The notes under the pieces were generated by a model. It was not told the origin of the DNA and ran no database searches. It was given only the letters and a program-made list of their open reading frames with translations. From Vibrio sp. VB16 (GTDB taxonomy: Bacteria > Pseudomonadota > Gammaproteobacteria > Enterobacterales > Vibrionaceae), in NCBI RefSeq assembly GCF_015594925.2, contig NZ_CP087590.1:2728001-2792000 (forward strand): 64,000 bases of DNA, in the 5' to 3' direction. The position numbers and the translations under genes are program-made. Of the stretch, positions 1 through 8,282 are shown one piece after another (positions within the stretch are counted from its first letter, which is position 1; every line of letters starts with the position of its first letter).

Positions 1-196
1 ATGAGCCACAGATAGCCATACGACAAGACCAGCGATAGGACAGGTCTTTATCTAGGTTATCTTTGATGTAACCCAGTGCGTCAAGCACGGACATTGTGTC
101 ATCGAAAGGAACTTCGAAGGTTTGTTTATAAGGCTCGGCGTCTTTTTCTGGATCGTAACGCAGAATATCGACTTTTTGAATTCTAGTACCCGTCAT
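1..196 (-). CDS. frdB: Fumarate reductase iron-sulfur subunit FrdB, N-terminal fragment
   Basis: This is the first 65 codons of the iron-sulfur subunit of quinol:fumarate reductase, cut by the window edge. It would pass electrons from the membrane quinol site to the FAD of FrdA in the cytoplasmic domain during fumarate respiration. The reading frame starts with ATG at 196-194 and encodes MTGTRIQKVDILRYDP at the N-terminus. It reaches the first [2Fe-2S] ligands, C58 and C63, in SCRMAICGS, which align with C57 and C62 of E. coli FrdB. The ATG overlaps the frdA stop codon by one base (TAATG), so the two are translationally coupled. frdC and frdD are expected beyond the edge. Confidence 0.93.
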   Translation of the reverse strand, partial: MTGTRIQKVDILRYDPEKDAEPYKQTFEVPFDDTMSVLDALGYIKDNLDKDLSYRWSCRMAICGS

Positions 197-2007
197 TACT
201 TCTGCTCCTCTGCGGCTTGTGCGTCTGCGGCTTCTTTCGCCGCCGCTTCTTCTGCTGCTGCCCCATACAGGCGAGCTTTAGGTTGAGATTTCGTGATAGT
301 AACATCACTGTATTCAATCGTTGGTGCGCGTCCTTCGTTGAAGAGCGCCAGTGAGTGTTTCAAGTAGTTCACATCATCACGTTCGGTACAGCCTTCATCT
401 AAACGTTGATGCGCCCCGCGAGATTCACGACGAAGAATAGCCGAGTGAGCCATTGCTTCTGCCACTTCAAGGCCATAACCAATCTCAATGGCATAAAGAA
501 GATCGGTGTTGAACACCTTTCCTCGGTCTTTAATGCTGATTTTCTTATAACGCTCTTTCAGCTCGGTCAGCTTATTCATGGTCTCTTGAATGAGGTCTTC
601 GCGGCGGTAAATACCACAGCCCGCTTCCATAGAGTGGCCCATTTCTGTTCGAATGGTCGACCAGCTTTCATCGCCTTCTTGGTCCATCAAGCCTTGGATA
701 CGTGCTTCGACCGCTTTCACTTGTTTTTCAATCGCGTCGTCGTTCCAGCCGGTAAACGTTTCCGCGCGTTTCACCGCACTTTCGCCCGCCACGCGACCAA
801 ATACCACGAACTCCGCCAGCGAGTTTGAGCCTAAGCGGTTTGCACCATGTAGACCAGAAGAGGCACATTCACCCACGGCGAAGAGACCTTTGATTTTCGT
901 TTCGCAACTCGGATCGGTTTCAATCCCACCCATGGTGTAGTGAACCGTTGGACGAATTGGGATCGGCTCTTTTGCCGGATCGACGTTAACATACGCCTTC
1001 GACAGCTCACAAATAAACGGCAGACGCTCTTGAAGGTATTCTTCACCTAAGTGTCTCAGGTCTAGATGCACCACATCGCCAAGGGGATGGTCGATGGTGT
1101 TGCCTTTTTGCTGCTCGTGCCAAAACGCTTGAGAAACTTTGTCTCGAGGACCCAATTCCATATATTTGTTTTTCGGCTCTCCAACCGGGGTTTCCGGTCC
1201 CATGCCGTAATCTTGCAGATAACGGTAGCCATTTTTGTTGACGATGATGCCGCCTTCGCCACGACAACCTTCGGTCATCAAGATACCTGTACCAGGAAGG
1301 CCGGTTGGGTGATATTGAACAAATTCCATATCACGCAAAGGAACACCGTGGCGATACGCTAATGCCATACCGTCGCCGGTAACAATGCCGCCGTTGGTGT
1401 TGGTGTTATAAACCCGTCCCGCGCCACCTGTCGCCAGTACAACAGACTTCGCTTTAATCGTAACAAGCTCGCCTTCGGACATGTGAATCGCAACCAGACC
1501 CTGAATCTCGTCGTTTTCAACCAGTAGGTCAACCACGAAGTACTCATCAAAGCGTTTGATTTGATTGTACTTGATAGAGGTTTGGAAAAGCGTATGCAAC
1601 ATATGGAAGCCCGTTTTATCGGCGGCAAACCATGTGCGTTCTACTTTCATTCCGCCAAAGCGACGGACGTTCACTTCACCGTTTTCTTTCCGGCTCCATG
1701 GACAACCCCATTGCTCCATTTGGATCATTTCTTTTGTTGCGTTTTCAACAAAATATTCAACGACATTCTGTTCACATAACCAGTCACCACCACCAACCGT
1801 ATCGTTGAAGTGGTTATCAAGTGAATCTTCATCTTTGATGACGGCGGCAGAGCCACCTTCAGCGGCGACAGTATGTGAACGCATTGGGTAGACTTTAGAA
1901 ATCAGGGCTACTTCTAGCTCAGGATTTGCTTCAGCCGCTGCGATTGCAGTTCGAAGACCAGCGCCACCGGCGCCGATCACTGCGATATCTGTGGTAATTA
2001 TTTGCAC
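196..2007 (-). CDS. frdA: Fumarate reductase flavoprotein subunit FrdA
   Basis: This is the catalytic subunit that reduces fumarate to succinate at the cytoplasmic face of the inner membrane. It has 603 residues (E. coli FrdA about 602). It carries the dinucleotide fold VIGAGGAGLR at 10-19 and the covalent-FAD histidine H45 in PMRSHTVAAEGG. Active-site segments include HPTGLPGTGILMTEGCRGEGG (split here as HPTGLPG and TEGCRGEGG) and HYTMGGIETD. The start chosen is GTG at 2007-2005, preceded by GGAGG about 7 nt upstream. A longer in-frame ORF to 2100 would add about 31 residues that the family lacks. The C-terminal tail is Ala/Glu rich. It is the first gene of the minus-strand frd operon and lies divergent to a LysR gene. 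Confidence 0.95.
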   Translation of the reverse strand: MQIITTDIAVIGAGGAGLRTAIAAAEANPELEVALISKVYPMRSHTVAAEGGSAAVIKDEDSLDNHFNDTVGGGDWLCEQNVVEYFVENATKEMIQMEQWGCPWSRKENGEVNVRRFGGMKVERTWFAADKTGFHMLHTLFQTSIKYNQIKRFDEYFVVDLLVENDEIQGLVAIHMSEGELVTIKAKSVVLATGGAGRVYNTNTNGGIVTGDGMALAYRHGVPLRDMEFVQYHPTGLPGTGILMTEGCRGEGGIIVNKNGYRYLQDYGMGPETPVGEPKNKYMELGPRDKVSQAFWHEQQKGNTIDHPLGDVVHLDLRHLGEEYLQERLPFICELSKAYVNVDPAKEPIPIRPTVHYTMGGIETDPSCETKIKGLFAVGECASSGLHGANRLGSNSLAEFVVFGRVAGESAVKRAETFTGWNDDAIEKQVKAVEARIQGLMDQEGDESWSTIRTEMGHSMEAGCGIYRREDLIQETMNKLTELKERYKKISIKDRGKVFNTDLLYAIEIGYGLEVAEAMAHSAILRRESRGAHQRLDEGCTERDDVNYLKHSLALFNEGRAPTIEYSDVTITKSQPKARLYGAAAEEAAAKEAADAQAAEEQK

Positions 2008-2047
2008 AGTTATCCTCCAGGGGTAATTGAAAATATTAGAAATAAAA

Positions 2048-2094
2048 ATAGATATTGAACCGCATATTAACTGTGGTAATAGTTCAATATCTAT
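2048..2094. repeat. 13-bp inverted repeat in frdA leader
   Basis: The arms at 2048-2060 (ATAGATATTGAAC) and 2082-2094 are perfect reverse complements separated by 21 nt. The repeat lies about 40 bases upstream of the frdA GTG, so in a frd transcript it could form a leader hairpin just before the ribosome-binding site. It could also be a dyad for a DNA-binding regulator. Confidence 0.75.
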
Positions 2095-2126
2095 TGTCAC
2101 TAATAATAACCAAGCGAAAATGCATT

Positions 2127-2193
2127 ATTTTCCCTGCGATTCTAATATTTTATATTCACGGAGAATATAAAATATTAGAATCGCAGGGAAAAT
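2127..2193. repeat. 31-bp perfect inverted repeat, 5-nt loop
   Basis: The arms at 2127-2157 and 2163-2193 match with no mismatch over 31 bases around the loop ACGGA. The left arm begins ATTTTCCCTGCGATTC and the right arm ends GAATCGCAGGGAAAAT. It sits between divergent genes, where a terminator is not expected, and has no clean T tract on the frdA-transcribed strand. It could form a very stable RNA hairpin in the frd leader or a cruciform. Confidence 0.9.
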
Positions 2194-2593
2194 TAATCTT
2201 GACTATAAACCTTATAAATATCATGTCTAAATTTAAATGAGTCATATTTATTCGTCCACAATAAACATGTGTGTTTACCTTGTAAAATGCCAATATCAAT
2301 AAGCTTTATGTTTAAAATGCATGAAAAAAATTGCAATACTGTGATCTAACTTATAGACGAGATGAGAAAAAGTGATATGGTGCGCCCAGAAAGGCATTGA
2401 CCAAGCATAAAATACTACTATATTAGTACATGGCAACATTAAAACTTGATTCTCATGCCGTATGCGTATAGCTAACCCTTGCTACGGCCAACAATTAATG
2501 TTTTCATATATGTCATTCATTCGCACACTGAATCTTTTGTTAGCAAGGATATGCTTAGGCAAGGTTCTTCTATACCAGTTTTAGGAGCTACAA

Positions 2594-3511
2594 ATGAATA
2601 ATATTGAAACGAAGTGGCTGCGTGATTTTATTATGCTTGCCGAATTGGGCAGTTTTTCTCACGCCGCATCTGCACGAAACATTACTCAACCTGCCTTTAG
2701 CCGCCGTATCAAATCATTGGAATCCGAGCTAAACCTGCTTCTCATTGATAGAACCAAAACGCCTATCGAACTGACAACATCAGGTAAGCAATTCAAAACA
2801 ACCGCTGAGTCAATTCTGTATCAATTAGACGAAGAGATCGATCGCTTAACCGGCAGCTCAGTACAAGGGCGACACACCGTGAGATTGAGCGCAGCCCATT
2901 CTATTGCCATCGGTATACTTCCTCAGATACACGAAGGAATATTTAATCCAAAGCTTAATACTAATCTGTCTATCGTTGCCAATGAGGTTGACACTTCAAT
3001 CGAGCAACTCATTGATGGGAAAAGCGATTTTCTCTTTTCCTTCTACGATGATAGATTACAAGTGGCCCCCTACCGCTCTATTTATTTGGGCCGTAGCTAT
3101 TTATATTGTGTCTCCGGCGTTGATGACCAAGGTAAGCCTTTATTCGACTTAAACCGAGATTCAAATATACCGAGTCTAGATTACACGCCCGAAAGCTATA
3201 TGGGTCGAGCATTGAAAAGAGCACACAGTTCCCTTACAAATAACACCATATCCACCTCATCGATGAGCGACTTGAATAAAGAGTTTGTCATACAGGGCAA
3301 GGGAATCAGTTGGCTTCCGGATTACACTATTCGCGACGAATTGGCCTCAGGAAAACTTGTTATTCTCAGCGAAAAGCAACCCGTCCCTCTCGACCTCTAC
3401 GTTTACAGGTACGTTTCAAAGCTTCACCCATCATGTGAAGCGATATGGAACCAACTTATAAAAATAAGCCCCATAAAAGAATTGCACGGTTTCGATACAA
3501 AATCGGCATAG
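2594..3511 (+). CDS. LysR-family transcriptional regulator, HypT/YjiE-like
   Basis: This 305-residue LysR regulator has an N-terminal winged helix-turn-helix (about residues 5-65, with FSHAASARNITQPAFSRRIK) followed by a substrate-binding-like effector domain. Segments such as NNIETKWLRDF, QPAFSRRIKSLE, SYMGRALKR and GISWLPDYTIRDE closely resemble E. coli HypT (YjiE), the hypochlorite-responsive regulator, so it belongs to that subfamily. GGAG lies just upstream of the ATG. The gene precedes dcuA and aspA on the same strand and is divergent from frdA. I infer it may regulate C4-dicarboxylate or aspartate genes here. The effector is unknown, and oxidant sensing is not proven by the sequence. 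Confidence 0.85.
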   Translation: MNNIETKWLRDFIMLAELGSFSHAASARNITQPAFSRRIKSLESELNLLLIDRTKTPIELTTSGKQFKTTAESILYQLDEEIDRLTGSSVQGRHTVRLSAAHSIAIGILPQIHEGIFNPKLNTNLSIVANEVDTSIEQLIDGKSDFLFSFYDDRLQVAPYRSIYLGRSYLYCVSGVDDQGKPLFDLNRDSNIPSLDYTPESYMGRALKRAHSSLTNNTISTSSMSDLNKEFVIQGKGISWLPDYTIRDELASGKLVILSEKQPVPLDLYVYRYVSKLHPSCEAIWNQLIKISPIKELHGFDTKSA

Positions 3512-3925
3512 TGGTGTCGCTTTATTGTTCTGGATCAAATCTAACAGTAGAGTACTTACACTATGCATCAGTCTGATAAAGAGAAATGCATCACATTTAT
3601 AAAGGTTTAGGTGATGCTATTTTATTATACGACTGTCAAATGAAACATTTCTCAAAATGACTTTCTATTAGTACTCTATAAATCAATTGTTAGATTGTTA
3701 ATACTTTTCCATTTAAATACGAATAAAGTATTCAAGAAATAAAAAATCATTATTAAGTAATTTAAATTATTGCTACGGCACGGCTATGCCTAAATAAAAT
3801 ATAACTATTTATTTTACAAAAAAATAACATAGTAACCTATTTGTGATAATCAACAGCGAGCCGTGTTTAGGTACACCCCTTTTTTTACACATTTTAAATT
3901 TAACTTTTACATCAAGGAAAAAAAT
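3512..3925. other. LysR / dcuA intergenic region
   Basis: This is 414 bases of AT-rich DNA. It must contain the dcuA promoter. AGAGTACT and AGTACTCT near 3550 and 3670 form a distant inverted pair, and TGTGATAATCAA near 3842 resembles half of a CRP or FNR site. I see no gene and no terminator with a clear stem for the LysR gene. Confidence 0.5.
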
Positions 3926-5227
3926 ATGATAGTTGTCGAATTACTAGTCGTACTGCTCTTTATATTCTTGGGCGCAAGAATAGGCGGAATAGGCATCGGT
4001 TTAGCAGGTGGTGCTGGCGTTATCGCATTAACCATGTTTATGGGTGTCGATGCGGGTAACATTCCTGTTGACGTTATTCTTATTATTATGTCCGTTATTA
4101 CTGCCATTGCTGCGATGCAAGTGGCTGGTGGTATGGATTGGTTGGTTGATCTTGCAGAGCAGTTTCTTCGTAAAAACCCGAAACGCATTACCTTTTACGC
4201 ACCTATCGTAACCTATTTCATGACGTTACTTGCTGGTACAGGTCATACGGCTTTTTCTACTCTTCCAGTTATTGCAGAAGTGGCAAAAGAACAAGGTATC
4301 CGTCCTTCTAGACCACTGTCTATTGCAGTGGTTGCTTCTCAGATAGCAATCACGGCCTCGCCAATTTCAGCCGCTGTTGTGTTCTTCTCTGGCATCCTAG
4401 AGCCTTTAGGTGTGGATTACTTAACTCTACTTGCCGTTTGTATACCTACAACTTTCACCGCTTGTATGGTTGGTGCTTTTGTTGCAAACCTAATGGGTGG
4501 CGAACTAAAGGACGATCCAGTTTATCAAGATCGTTTAGCTAAAGGACTTATTAAAATACAAGGCGCAACACAGCGCACTATTTTACCGACAGCAAAAACG
4601 TCTGTGTACATTTTCCTTATCGCCATTGTTGCTGTGGTTTCTTACGCAACAATGATAAGTGGTACTGTTGGTCTAATCGAGAACCCAACCATCGGACGTA
4701 ACGACGCAATCATGGCGATTATGTTAACGGCGGCAACGGGCATCGTCATGCTAACTAAGATCGACGCGTCAAAAATCGCAAACGCCGCAACGTTTAAATC
4801 TGGTATGAGCGCATGTGTTTGTGTACTCGGTGTTGCTTGGTTGGGTGATACTTTCGTTTCTAGTCACATTAGCGAAATCAAAGAATTCTCTGCACAAATC
4901 CTTGAGCAATATCCGTGGATGCTAGCCATTACTCTGTTCTTTGCTTCTATGCTTCTTTATTCTCAGGGCGCAACAACAACCGCATTAATGCCAGCTGCAT
5001 TAGCAATCGGTGTTGCACCATTAACAGCTGTCGCCTCTTTTGCCGCGGTAAGTGCTTTATTTGTACTACCAACCTACCCAACATTGTTGGCGGCGGTAGA
5101 AATGGATGATACTGGTTCAACGCGTATCGGTAACTATGTATTCAACCACCCGTTCTTCATTCCTGGTGTTGTAACGATTACGACAGCTGTTGCGCTAGGC
5201 TTCGCATTTGGTGGCATCTTAATCTAG
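3926..5227 (+). CDS. dcuA: Anaerobic C4-dicarboxylate transporter, DcuA type
   Basis: This 433-residue inner-membrane carrier exchanges aspartate, fumarate or malate for succinate under anaerobic conditions. The N-terminus MIVVELLVVLLFIFLGARIG and the segments GNIPVDVILIIMSVI, IAITASPISAAVV, GMSACVCVLGVAWLGDTF and FVLPTYPTLLAAVEMDDTG follow E. coli DcuA closely. Hydrophobic segments cover almost the whole chain. The ATG at 3926 is chosen because AAGGAAAA lies just upstream. A longer in-frame ORF from 3863 adds an unrelated aromatic leader. The downstream neighbour aspA gives the usual functional pair: import aspartate, deaminate it, respire fumarate and export succinate. Confidence 0.95.
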   Translation: MIVVELLVVLLFIFLGARIGGIGIGLAGGAGVIALTMFMGVDAGNIPVDVILIIMSVITAIAAMQVAGGMDWLVDLAEQFLRKNPKRITFYAPIVTYFMTLLAGTGHTAFSTLPVIAEVAKEQGIRPSRPLSIAVVASQIAITASPISAAVVFFSGILEPLGVDYLTLLAVCIPTTFTACMVGAFVANLMGGELKDDPVYQDRLAKGLIKIQGATQRTILPTAKTSVYIFLIAIVAVVSYATMISGTVGLIENPTIGRNDAIMAIMLTAATGIVMLTKIDASKIANAATFKSGMSACVCVLGVAWLGDTFVSSHISEIKEFSAQILEQYPWMLAITLFFASMLLYSQGATTTALMPAALAIGVAPLTAVASFAAVSALFVLPTYPTLLAAVEMDDTGSTRIGNYVFNHPFFIPGVVTITTAVALGFAFGGILI

Positions 5228-5244
5228 TTTTCTATAGCAATAAA

Positions 5245-5270
5245 AAGGGAGCCTAGCTCCCTTCTTTTTC
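5245..5270 (+). terminator. Rho-independent terminator after dcuA
   Basis: The stem AAGGGAGC / GCTCCCTT with a 3-nt loop is followed by a T-rich tract (CTTTTTCTTTTTT). It separates dcuA from aspA, so aspA probably has its own promoter in the next 200 bases. Confidence 0.9.
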
Positions 5271-5467
5271 TTTTTTATTTTTTATTTTTTCTTTCTTTTT
5301 TTTAAAGTGACGACTTCTGAGAAGCATTTTCAAATATATCTGTTACTCAAGTCCCATAATTATAGCTATGCCAAAACTGCATCTAAAATTACTTTTTGGC
5401 ATTGTACTTGAAACAAAATAACATTCATTATTCTTGCATTACTTAACTCTTATTAAAGGTAGCCGTC

Positions 5468-6898
5468 ATGGTTAACGATTCAAATAAATTTCGCATCGAA
5501 GAAGACCTATTGGGAACATTGGAAGTTCCAGCAGCAGCGTATTATGGAATACACTCACTTCGTGCAAAAAACAATTTCTCTATTTCGTCAATGACGATAT
5601 CTGACGCACCAGAACTTGTCAGAGGTATGATCTATACTAAGAAGGCAGCAGCTCAAGCAAATATTGAGCTTGGCACCATCCCATCGGATGTAGGCGAATA
5701 TATTGTTAAAGCATGTGACTTAATTCTAGATACCGGAAAATGCATGGACCAGTTCGTCTCTGATGTATATCAGGGTGGTGCTGGCACCTCTGTAAATATG
5801 AATGCAAATGAAGTTGTTGCTAACGTTGCACTAGAACTCAAAGGTCATGAAAAAGGCGATTACAACGTTATCAATCCTAATGATCATGTGAACAAGAGTC
5901 AGTCTACAAATTGTGCTTATCCTACCGGATTCCGAGTTGCGGTATACAACAGCATTATGAAACTAATTACCTCTGTTGAACATCTTAAAGTGTCTTTTGA
6001 TGCCAAGAGTGAAGAGCACAGAGACACATTAAAAATGGGTCGAACTCAGCTTCAAGATGCGGTACCAATGACGGTAGGTCAAGAGTTTGGCGCTTATAGC
6101 ATCCTTCTTAAAGAAGAGATTAAAAACCTAAAATATGCGGCAAATCTCCTTCTAGAAGTTAACCTAGGCGCAACCGCTATCGGTACTGGTCTAAATGCTG
6201 CACAAGGGTATCAAGAGCTAGCTGTTAAATATCTTGCACAAGCGACGGGACTTGCCTGCGTACCATCTGAAGATCTAATCGAAGCAACATCTGACTGTGG
6301 TGCCTATGTTACAGTGCACGGCGCATTTAAGCGTTTAGCCGTGAAATTATCAAAAGTTTGTAACGACCTCCGTCTATTATCTTCAGGACCACGTTCAGGC
6401 CTTAATGAAATAAACCTTCCTGAAATGCAGGCTGGTTCTTCTATTATGCCTGCAAAAGTAAACCCGGTCATTCCAGAGGTTGTCAATCAGGTCTGTTTTA
6501 AAGTCATTGGTAACGATACAACGGTTACGTTTGCAGCAGAAGCTGGGCAGTTACAATTAAATGTAATGGAACCCGTCATTGGTCAGGCTATTTTTGAATC
6601 TATCAGCTTATTAAGTAATGCATGTATTAATTTAGCAGACAAGTGTATCGATGGAATTACTGTAAATAAGACAGTTTGCGAAGATTATGTATTTAACTCA
6701 ATTGGGATTGTGACCTATTTAAATCCTCTCATTGGTCATCATGAAGGTGATATTGTGGGCAAAATATGTGCAGAGACAGGAAAAAGTGTTAAACAAGTTG
6801 TCCTTGAAAGAGGCCTGTTATCTGAAGAACACGTAAATGCTATTTTTTCCGCTAAGAACTTAATGAATCCTGAGTATAACGCGGAACTATTTAACTAA
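5468..6898 (+). CDS. aspA: Aspartate ammonia-lyase AspA
   Basis: This cytoplasmic lyase converts L-aspartate to fumarate and ammonia. It has 476 residues, the normal length. It shows the fumarase/aspartase signature GSSIMPAKVNP with the catalytic SS-loop serine. Other segments are GMIYTKKAAA near residue 52, MGRTQLQDAVPMTVGQEFG for substrate binding and ATSDCGAYV. The start ATG follows TTAAAGGTAGCC. Its fumarate product would feed the frd operon at the left edge, and its substrate would enter through the adjacent DcuA. This is strong context for anaerobic aspartate use. Confidence 0.96.
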   Translation: MVNDSNKFRIEEDLLGTLEVPAAAYYGIHSLRAKNNFSISSMTISDAPELVRGMIYTKKAAAQANIELGTIPSDVGEYIVKACDLILDTGKCMDQFVSDVYQGGAGTSVNMNANEVVANVALELKGHEKGDYNVINPNDHVNKSQSTNCAYPTGFRVAVYNSIMKLITSVEHLKVSFDAKSEEHRDTLKMGRTQLQDAVPMTVGQEFGAYSILLKEEIKNLKYAANLLLEVNLGATAIGTGLNAAQGYQELAVKYLAQATGLACVPSEDLIEATSDCGAYVTVHGAFKRLAVKLSKVCNDLRLLSSGPRSGLNEINLPEMQAGSSIMPAKVNPVIPEVVNQVCFKVIGNDTTVTFAAEAGQLQLNVMEPVIGQAIFESISLLSNACINLADKCIDGITVNKTVCEDYVFNSIGIVTYLNPLIGHHEGDIVGKICAETGKSVKQVVLERGLLSEEHVNAIFSAKNLMNPEYNAELFN

Positions 6899-6935
6899 TA
6901 CCAAATTAAATAAACTTAAGGTACGAGTTGAACGC

Positions 6936-6963
6936 AAAAAAGCAGCTAACGCTGCTTTTTTTT
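6936..6963. terminator. Bidirectional terminator between aspA and the halogenase-like gene
   Basis: AAAAAAGCAGC-TAAC-GCTGCTTTTTTTT has A and T runs on both sides. It can stop aspA on the plus strand and the convergent flavoprotein gene on the minus strand. Confidence 0.9.
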
Positions 6964-6978
6964 GTATTCATAATAAGG

Positions 6979-8214
6979 TCAGCCACCGCAGATTTCCGCT
7001 AGAGTGGCCAATTTTTTTTCTGACTCTTTGACATAGGGGTTGCTTTCGTCCCAGGCATATCCGGCTAAAATGGCACAGATCATCTGTTTAATTCTAGGGT
7101 TTGCATTTTCATAAAAAATAACCTTTTGTAACTTGCCAGTATACCAACCATCTACATAGGTTTTAAATGCATCGACGCCAATTTTTAGCCTCTCGGAATA
7201 GTCAGTATCCCAATCAACAACATCACCAAGGAGCTGTTTTTCAACACAATCCGCCGCCAGTTTTGCTGAATACATCGCAATAGTGACACCCGAAGAGAAA
7301 ACGGGGTCTAAAAACTCTCCTGCATTACCCAACAATGCAAATCGATTTGTTGCTAACGTACTGACATTCGCCGAGTAACCCATAATGGAATTAACATCAG
7401 TAATAAACTCGGCTTTCGACAATAGCTCATCCAATTCAGGCGCTTGGTGAACCATTCTTTTTAGGATCGAAAGTTCATCACCCTCACCGAATATTTCTGG
7501 CTCTCCCACTACGCCAAGAGAGCACTGCCCGTTCGAAAAAGGAATGAGCCAAAACCAGACATCTCGATTAAGCGGGTGAACCGTTATAAGAATCTTGTTT
7601 CTATCATAATAGGGCTTGCCCGACATGCTCTCTATATTATCAACAACATGAGTGAAAATTGCTTTTCTAGGCGGTAAAAAAGAAGGCTTTTCAAGTGCTA
7701 ATAATTTAGGTAAAACACGTCCGAACCCGCTCGCATCCAGTACAAACTCTGCTTGTAGTTGGTAAATATTGCCAACGTTATCCTTCACTGACAAGATAGA
7801 GTCATTATTTCGCACTTCTATGGCTTGCACCTCGTGCTGAAATCGAATAGCTACACCTTGTTTCTGCGCTTCATCGGCTAAAACTTTGTCAAAGCTTGCT
7901 CTTTGAACCTGAAAGGTGGTTCCGGGGCCTGAAGTAAACTTATCCTCAAAATTAAACTCTTGGTATTGTTCACCACATCGAAATGCGGCGCCATCCTTGA
8001 ACTGGAACCCTGCGGCCGCGACAGCATCACTCATCCCTGCAAGTTCTATCATCTCCATACAAGCAGGGAGCAGGCTTTCTCCTATAGAAAATCGAGGAAA
8101 AACATCCCTTTCGATAACAACAACATCAAAGCCTTTTTGCCGAAGCAATGAGGCGGCAATCGAGCCAGAAGGCCCGGCTCCGATAATAGCGATTTGTTTC
8201 TTTTCAATTTTCAT
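6979..8214 (-). CDS. Flavin-dependent halogenase-like oxidoreductase of the APE cluster
   Basis: This 411-residue FAD enzyme starts with a Rossmann fold, IGAGPSGSIAASLL (GxGxxG at 12-17), then IERDVFPRFSIGESLLP. It carries the three signatures used for flavin-dependent halogenases. These are a lysine in FKDGAAF (K73, at the place of the catalytic lysine), WxWxIP as WFWLIP at 220-225, and FxxPxxSxG as FLDPVFSSG. These motifs suggest halogenation, by FADH2 and hypohalite, of a phenolic or carrier-bound substrate, presumably the aryl head of the polyene. Related oxidoreductases with the same motifs are not all proven halogenases, so the chemistry is inferred. It is transcribed divergently from the main ape operon with the methyltransferase gene 68 nt upstream. 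No flavin reductase gene is visible nearby. Confidence 0.72.
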   Translation of the reverse strand: MKIEKKQIAIIGAGPSGSIAASLLRQKGFDVVVIERDVFPRFSIGESLLPACMEMIELAGMSDAVAAAGFQFKDGAAFRCGEQYQEFNFEDKFTSGPGTTFQVQRASFDKVLADEAQKQGVAIRFQHEVQAIEVRNNDSILSVKDNVGNIYQLQAEFVLDASGFGRVLPKLLALEKPSFLPPRKAIFTHVVDNIESMSGKPYYDRNKILITVHPLNRDVWFWLIPFSNGQCSLGVVGEPEIFGEGDELSILKRMVHQAPELDELLSKAEFITDVNSIMGYSANVSTLATNRFALLGNAGEFLDPVFSSGVTIAMYSAKLAADCVEKQLLGDVVDWDTDYSERLKIGVDAFKTYVDGWYTGKLQKVIFYENANPRIKQMICAILAGYAWDESNPYVKESEKKLATLAEICGG

Positions 8215-8282
8215 TTCAGAAATGACTCTTCTACTGTCTGTCGATGTTGTCGAGGTATGTAATTGGTGTAATTCATTCTTAA

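Larger units (their letters stand above)
2008..2593. other. frdA / LysR divergent intergenic region
   Basis: This 586-base AT-rich gap holds the frd promoter side and the regulator promoter. Two inverted repeats lie on the frdA side (entered separately). I see no gene here: the short open frames lack a ribosome-binding site and overlap the repeats. Isolated half-sites resembling CRP (TGTGATCT near 2340) and FNR (TTGAT near 2448) occur, but neither has a good second half. Confidence 0.6.

Noticed and set aside
406..1891. Several plus-strand ORFs of 70-140 codons opposite frdA
   Set aside because: They are shadows of the frdA reading frame on the other strand, without ribosome-binding sites or recognisable domains.
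2055..2240. Plus-strand ORF of 61 codons between frdA and the LysR gene
   Set aside because: It runs through both inverted repeats, has no ribosome-binding site and has a composition set by the palindromes.
3842..3855. FNR or CRP site upstream of dcuA
   Set aside because: TGTGATAATCAA contains one good half for each protein but no convincing second half, so it was not listed as a site.
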